From Boesenbergia rotunda (lineage: Eukaryota; Streptophyta; Magnoliopsida; Zingiberales; Zingiberaceae), in assembly GCA_024364735.1 (NCBI GenBank), contig JAGFNQ010005237.1:82501-146500 (forward strand): a DNA stretch of 64,000 nt, given 5' to 3'. The notes beneath the pieces were generated by a model. That model did no database searches and was not told where the DNA came from. It saw nothing but the letters and a program-made list of their open reading frames with translations. The translations under genes and the position numbers were made by a program. Of the stretch, positions 57,900-64,000 are shown piece after piece; the first letter of the stretch is position 1; each line of letters starts with the position of its first letter.

Positions 57900-58550
57900 A
57901 TATTTTAGTAGTATGTTCTATTTTTTCTCTATATTTTTTCAGTAACAATGGATTGAGTTATTATATTCATAATGATTGCTTTCTTATTACTTCATTTCTA
58001 TTTACAGATTGCACATCATCAGAGTTGAATTCAGATTTCTTTCCCTGCTTGAAAGGTATGCATATTGGATATTATTCCTTAATTGTTTCTTATTTGTTAA
58101 TTTTCATTTACATATTTAATATTATTAGAGTTATATTTAGATATTAACTCTATTTAACTTTTATTTATCTTCTATTGTGCAGGAATATTTTTCCTTTTCA
58201 TCCATTATTCTCTCTGATATTCATGTACGTAATGTTTCTCTACTAAACTCTAACTTTTGGTGTATACAGTTCTTTTCATTTACTCTGACTTATGTTTACC
58301 TTCTTTTGATGTAAAGATTTGGATATTTACTCTTGTTTGGATTGGATATTGGAAATGAAAGTTTATTTCGATGTTTGTTTGAATGTTTGGATGTTGTAAT
58401 ATTTACTTTTGTTTGATGTTTGTTTGGATGTTGTAAAATTTACTCTTATTTGATGTTTGTTTGGATCAGTGGATGTGGATATTTGTATATTATTGATGTA
58501 TCTATGGGAAGGGGAAAAAACAACATTTGGCTATGAAATTTTTTTCAGAT
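57900..58550 (+). other. CACTA 3' internal non-coding region
   Basis: AT-rich; 58,330-58,470 contains repeated 'tttgatgtttgtttggatg' units, about 50-60 bp apart. No gene. Confidence 0.5.
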
Positions 58551-58999
58551 TTTGCGATAGATATTTTTAAAAATCCGTCGCAAATAGCGACGGACTATTG
58601 ACTTTTCCGTCGCTATCACGATCGATTAGCGACGGAGTTTGACCGAATCCGTCGCTATTACGATAGATTAGCGACGGATATTAACCAAATACGTAGCTAT
58701 CACGAAAGATTTGCGACGGATATTTGACCGGCCGTCGCTAAAATCTCCCCGGGATACGTCACCCCATATTCCCTGGTGTTTGTGACGGGCTTATATGTCC
58801 GTCGCTAACTTAGCTTTGCGACGGGCTTATATGTCCGTCGCTACCTCATATTAGCGACGGATTTTTTGTTTTCGTCGCTACCTTAGCTCTGCGACGGATT
58901 TTCGCCCGAGGGCGCTCACTCCGTCGCTATTAGTGTTTTGCGATGGAATAGTGACGAATTACGGTCGTCGCTATTCGCTATTATTTTTGTAGTGTAGAG

Positions 59000-59539
59000 C
59001 ACGTTACTCTTTAAAGTTGCAACGAAAAGTTTCTTAACCCTATGAATTAATTCTATAAAAGAAAATAACAAAGTGCAACAAAGCAATGAAACCTCACTTT
59101 TCTCCCTAGAGAATATCAAAGTCACCACCCTAATTACTTTTAATCCACCATTTAAAAAATATATGAAACCACTCACAATTTAAATTAATCCATTTTTCTT
59201 TTTTATAATTTTCATTAAAAAATAGATTATCCATATAATTCAATTAGAATTCAAATAATATCTATATTTTAATTAAATAATAATAATAATAATAACACAA
59301 ATAGATTGTAAATAATATTCATACAAAGTCAAGAAAATAATAATAAATACATATATCTTGTAAGAAAATTATAGATAACATATATATGCATACACTACTT
59401 AAATTCATATAAGATTAATTTAATAAGTAGTTCAAATTTATTCATATTTAATTAATTTTATGTATCAAATAGTACTAAATTTATTAAGAACATTCGATTT
59501 ATTTGTAACCCTAAATATAATAATTGATTTTCATAGCCC
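59000..59539. other. AT-rich spacer
   Basis: No gene seen; short ATAATA repeats at 59,276-59,295. Confidence 0.3.
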
Positions 59540-62500
59540 TGATGTGTGTGTGTATATATATATATATATAAAGTACGATTTGATGTGATAAGAATTAATT
59601 TATATTCGTTCAATACATATTAAATTAATTAAATGAATAAGTTTGAATTATTTATTAAATTAAAAGAACAACCTAGAATACCTATGTATTCAACTTATTG
59701 ATATTCATGAATAACATTTGAGAATAATGTTACGTTAAATACCGACTTTTTTGGGTTGAAAAGGTGAATTTCGAAAATAGGGACCTAGTTGGAATTTACT
59801 CAAGTTATTGGGCATTTTTGCAAAAATGCCAAAATCAGTTATAAAACCCCTAAAAATCCAGCCCGTGCCCTAACTTCCTCACCTTATTCTCTTCTGCCGT
59901 TTTCTTTCTCCCCGACGCCGTCGCCTCTGCCCTAGCCGACGCCCGACGCCGCAGCGGTTCCCAGCGAGCGCCGCCCCTTCGCCGTCTCTCTCCGTCGTGT
60001 GTCCTCTTCATCTTCTCCACGGGGTTGCGCAGGTGCTGTGCCCTAGTCTCCTTCCTCCTTCTCCGATGCGCATGAGCCGATCGTCGGCCCTTCTACACGC
60101 GAGTCGTCAACCAGCCGCCGAACCCTAGCCACGCGATCACTTTTCTTTTCTTCCTCACGCGAACTAGCCAACGCCATCTCTCCTCCTCATCGCCGGCGTA
60201 GGACCTAGGTAAGGTTGCTAATTTAGGGTTTAAATTTGAATGTGTTCTTGGGTTTGATTTCTGATGTGAATAGGTTGTAAGTAGGTGTAGTGTATTCGTA
60301 AGGTCAATTGATGCTTGTAATTTCGGTTTGGGAGTGTGAGTCACACAATTTTCTTATGGGTTCTATTGTTGAGTTAGTGTGATTCGGTGTAATGAAAGTA
60401 TTGCACTATAGGTACATTATTTGGATGTATCTGTGCAGTTTATATAGTTAAATTGTTGTAATTGATAGTGTACAGAATAATTAATAGTTGTAGGATAAGT
60501 ATGCTATGAAACAGAATAATAAATGGTAGGTGATGTGAGGTGAAGTATTGGGGATTGAATTTGGTGTTTTCTGTGGTGTGCGATCGGCACCTCATGGTTT
60601 TGGAAATCACCTTGCTATGTGTTCGAATTGGCGGTTTAGCTTGGAAGATTAAGTTTGTATAGTTTGTTAGAATGAACCAGTTGTATTTAGGAGTTAATTA
60701 AATAGGTATTATAGTTAGGATTTGTCCTAATCATATTTCGTATTTCGTTTAGCTAATTGGTTAATTTTTTTAAATGGCTAAACTTCCACATTTATACAGG
60801 ACCTTGATTCGGACTTGTTCAGTTGATCGTGGAAGGCTCTGTTCGTATACGTTCTACAAATAAAAGGCGGGTATTTCTCCTTTGTACTCGAGTAGTTCTT
60901 TTACCTTAAAGCATGGCTAGTTTATGTCTTATAGGTTGCTTGACCTTGTTCTTTGCCGTTATTTAAAACATCGCCGTTGAGACTTATTCTTCGTTGATCT
61001 TCGAGTATTCCAAGTTTGTATCCGTACAGTCCTCTATTGGTTTTCTGTTCTGTAAAGTGTCGTTTGTACGCGAGCACTTAGAAGTTCATTAAACACAATA
61101 AGGTTTAGTTGGCATTAGAAATACCCTACCTAGTAGTGTAGATGCATAATTGTTGGTTTTCGGTTTCTGGTTGGTTGTATCGATGCATGTTTTACTCGAT
61201 GGATTTTATTGAATCGTTGTTTCTTCGGTTGTTTGTGCATCGTATAACATGCACCATACTTGCACGTTGCATACTAACGACTGTTGGCTTACATTTGGTT
61301 AAGTCGTCGTTAGTCATATTGTTGCTCGATTCACTCAACCACATGATGTCATGGTAGTGGTTAGAGTGCGAGTGTTTGTCCTGTCATGCCAGACAGTGAC
61401 ACCCTCACCGTTGTTTTAGAGGGATGAGCCGTTGGTGGCTCACCCTCACTGTTGTTGTTTTTCGAGGGATATATATATTGTAGCTGTTGATAGCTCCCCC
61501 GATGTATCGGGGTCTGGAGTGTGTGCTCCCCAGCATCCTGTCCACTCAACCACGCCTTATGTGGTATTATTGTTGTTGTTGGTTATTGTTGTTGTTGGAG
61601 TGGTACAGTTGTCACAGCCCTACCCACTCGGTCACACAGATGGGATGTGTTGACGGCTTGACTGGCGTCAGGGGTGACACATGTCATTGCATCATGTGCA
61701 TACGTATTTCTTTTATGCATTTGTTTGTGTTTGATGCATTTATATGAGCTATGATTGTTGCACATGTTTGACATGCATGTCTATCTTGATATTATTGTTG
61801 TTGAGTTGTTCTTTACCTGCTTAGTCGTTATTCGGATTTTATACCATGTCGTATTATATTGGTTATGCATGATTAGGTAAATCTGATATTTCTGATGGAC
61901 TGTACCTTTTGATTCTCTACTTCGTTATCTTATTTATGCCATGTTTATTGTCTACTCATATACCCGCAGAGTCCGCCCGGACTCACCACCCCTGCTTCCC
62001 TTTTTGTTGTTTCAGATAGCAGGTAGTGGTATTGCTTGGAGCCAGGAGATGATCCAGTTGCCAGTCCCTCAGTTCCACCTTGTCGGTTGGTTTAGCGTTT
62101 CTATTTCGGTATTATGTTAGTTTTTCGTATTTCATTTGTTTATCAGTTATTGGATTGGTTTTGTTACTATTATGACAGAGACTTTGAGTTCATGTGGTTG
62201 TGATGCTCTTTATTGTTTAAGGTGGCTGAGCCATCCATTATTATTTTGTTTCGAGATAAACTGCGTGGATGTATATTCTACATATTATTGTGATGCCAAC
62301 CGCTTGTGGCTGAGCTATATTGAGGAGATATGATGTATAATTGCCCCATATTGTCCGCCGTACAGGGGAGATGTTGTCCGATTTTCGAGGAAGCATGTGC
62401 CTCTGGGGGCGTGACATGTTCGTTAATAATATTCATGAATAATACTCATGAATAACGTTCATAAATAATGTTCATTAATCATGTTTCAATAGAAATTTTA

Positions 62501-62791
62501 TTAATAAGTTAAGTAAATAAAAAGTTTTTAAAATGAAAAAAATTATATTATCAAACTCAATAACGAACCAAATAAATTTAAATGTAATGTTCCAAATTAA
62601 CAATCAAATAAGCATGAATTTAAAACTCAATAATATCCGAACTAAGTTTAAGCTTCTAAAAAAATAAATCAACTTTGAGCAATCATTTCAATAGTTTAGT
62701 TCATTTAAGCTCGGATTAATTTTGATCGATTATTTTATCAAATAAATTTGAAAATCATAAAACTAGACTCGACTCATTTACCACCCTAATT
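59540..62791 (-). repeat. Dispersed AT-rich repeat, copy B, interrupted
   Basis: The flanks 59,540-59,731 and 62,416-62,791, joined and reverse-complemented, run parallel to copy A at 20,131-20,560 in the same order ('attagg.tg.taaa.gag' ... 'attcatgaata' ... 'tatgtattgaacgaata'). It is split by the 2.68-kb element at ATGTT. Confidence 0.6.
59732..62415 (+). mobile_element. Non-coding 2.7-kb repeat, copy 2, complete
   Basis: 2,684 bp bounded by ATGTT on both sides (59,727-59,731; 62,416-62,420). Ends are ACGTTAAATACCG and GGGGGCGTGAC. A TATAAAA box (about 59,852) precedes a GC-rich leader (59,870-60,200). An exon-like end GACCTAG|GTAAGG occurs at about 60,208, and acceptor-like AG sites lie near 60,800 and 62,034. 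No open frame is conserved with the copy at 8,705-15,577, although the DNA is similar over long stretches. It is probably a solo LTR of a Gypsy-type element (the 3' block 'acccgcagagtccg...actcaccacccctgc' has that flavour), but the ends are not TG...CA and no primer site is adjacent. Confidence 0.7.
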
Positions 62792-62819
62792 ATACTATTT
62801 AAAAATTTCAGCTTTACCA

Positions 62820-63028
62820 TATGGCAAAAGGCGATTCGCTCATCCCAACACCCCCACCAATTCGTCCCAGGGCCAACACGGAGGAGGTAAATCACGGGGG
62901 CTACTAGCCTCGAAACTGTGGCTAGTACATGGCGAGGACGAGTACACTGACTTTGTCAGGTTTTGACCCCTAGACCTCTTGAGGGCAACACCTAAGTACT
63001 ATTTATCAGTCCATCCCGTAGAGACACA
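62820..63028 (-). mobile_element. tRNA-derived SINE, diverged copy
   Basis: Same family as 20,746-20,956. Shared blocks include 'gcaaaaggcgattcgct' (3' end) and 'gaggtaaatcacg'. The promoter is decayed: GGGTCAAAACC replaces the B box. Flanks ATTTCAGCTTTACCA and ATTTTAGCTTTATCA form an imperfect 15-bp duplication (13 of 15). Confidence 0.82.
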
Positions 63029-63043
63029 ATTTTAGCTTTATCA

Positions 63044-64000
63044 GAGTTAAGAGGTAGAATGAGTACCTCATAAATTATATCAGAGTTAAATTATCAAGAA
63101 CTACTTAAATCCATAAAACAATAGAAAATAAAGATTTAATCTTCCATATCTAAAAAGAAACTTGAACTCACGTTTAAATTGAGATCCTCAACTTATTTAT
63201 ATACAATATTTTATTTTAATTTAACCACATTTTTATTAACTTTTTTTATAATTCAAATGAGAAAAATCTAAAGCACAGCTATACATATAATTTAATTATT
63301 TTTAATAAAGTAGATACTGATAATGCATAATTAAATTGTTATAAGGTAAACTTTATTTAAATTTTAAAATAGTATTTAACCTTCCTTGCGATTGAATAAG
63401 TCTTAAGTTTTAGGATAAATAATTTTAAATCCTCTATATTTTTTTGGAGTTATATTTTATCCTTCTATATTTTAAAAATAATATTTAACCTTCTTATTTT
63501 CTATTGAGTTGCATTTGTCTCCTTGCATTTAAAAAAAATAGCATTTAACCTCCGACAAAAAAATAAGATGTGAGAAAATTTATAAAAGATAATTCTGTCC
63601 TTATCTTTTTTTTATCATTTTTCGATAAACCTTAAGAGGGAAAAAACATATTAAATTGACCATTATATCGTTCGGTAAAAACTCTCACAAAATTCATACA
63701 TACACCAACATAAATAATAGAAAAACAACAAGTTAAAAGGAATAACTAGCCAAAAACTTATTCCACCACCCTCACCAAATCAAAAAAGTTAAAATTCTAA
63801 ATTGTTAAACCAAAATCAAATGAAGATAAAACAAAGTTCATTATTAAAAACCTCTTTCTCATCATCAAATGTGGCATACAATGAAGTAGGAGTGAAGTGT
63901 TAGTGTTGTAAAATTATAACAATACGCACATCAAAGACATTACAAAATCAGGAAAAAAGTTTATAGGTTGTTATGACAACAAGGTTAGTGCTCAAACATC
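63044..64000. other. AT-rich spacer
   Basis: No gene. Three diverged copies of an about 80-bp unit containing 'atatttaaccttc' or 'agcatttaacctcc' lie at 63,365-63,555. Confidence 0.4.

Larger units (their letters stand above)
54103..58994 (+). mobile_element. CACTA (En/Spm) transposon, deletion derivative
   Basis: Starts CACTACAAAAATATTATCG and ends ATTATTTTTGTAGTG, flanked by the 3-bp duplication TAG (54,100-54,102; 58,995-58,997). Subterminal regions (54,130-54,290; 58,550-58,970) are packed with 'gcgacgga' / 'tccgtcgc' repeats in both orientations, typical transposase-binding arrays. The interior holds a broken TNP2 gene, then a TnpA-like gene. 4.9 kb is short for an autonomous element because the catalytic half of TNP2 is missing. 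A 20-base C run lies at 54,296-54,315. Confidence 0.95.

Overview
This is nuclear DNA of a flowering plant. It has spliced genes with GT-AG introns, Copia and Gypsy-type LTR elements, SINEs, CACTA, Mutator and PIF/Harbinger DNA transposons, and long AT-rich spacers. The very GC-rich single-exon dirigent gene beside an AT-rich background fits a commelinid monocot (Zingiberales- or grass-like); this is inference, not proof. Only two protein genes look functional: a dirigent-family gene (19,022-19,546, minus) and a complete 12-exon ACTIN-RELATED PROTEIN 5 gene (39,218-50,940, plus, 721 residues by my splicing). A truncated, frameshifted ATG2 copy lies between them (28.6-30.8 kb, minus).

Layout. 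1-4.6 kb: 5' part of a minus-strand Copia element (LTR, primer site, gag, start of pol), cut by the window edge. 4.6-5.4 kb: orphan exon-like remnant abutting that LTR. 5.7-6.7 kb: solo LTR with a TGATCC start. 7.2-8.5 kb and 15.7-16.7 kb: transposase and Myb-like genes of a decayed PIF/Harbinger element, now separated by a stack of nested insertions (8,705-15,577). That stack holds a non-coding repeat, a solo LTR inside it, a second solo LTR inside that one, and a small inverted-repeat element in a TA microsatellite. 19-25.6 kb: dirigent gene, a dispersed AT-rich repeat, a tRNA-derived SINE, a 5'-truncated Copia with its 3' LTR, and a second TGATCC solo LTR. 26-35 kb: an Au-type SINE, the ATG2 relic, small inverted-repeat elements, and a miniature LTR element (TRIM) with a Tourist-like MITE in one LTR. 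35.4-38.2 kb: a FAR1-type Mutator element with about 0.5 kb inverted repeats. 39-51 kb: ARP5. 54.1-59.0 kb: a deletion-derivative CACTA element. 59.7-62.4 kb: a second copy of the non-coding repeat, which interrupts an older dispersed repeat. 62.8 kb: another SINE.

The genes do not form a pathway. ARP5 is a nuclear chromatin-remodelling subunit, the dirigent protein is apoplastic, and ATG2 is a dead fragment; the rest is transposon biology. I found no convincing new multi-gene system. The strongest unusual signals are: an unclassified 2.7 kb non-coding repeat family with target-site duplications and an independently supported empty-site structure; a SINE family represented by one full, one diverged and one 41-bp copy with a perfect 17-bp duplication; recurrent Trp-to-stop changes in independent transposon genes; and palindrome arrays shared between unrelated elements. 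All homology calls come from recognising motifs by eye; no database was searched.
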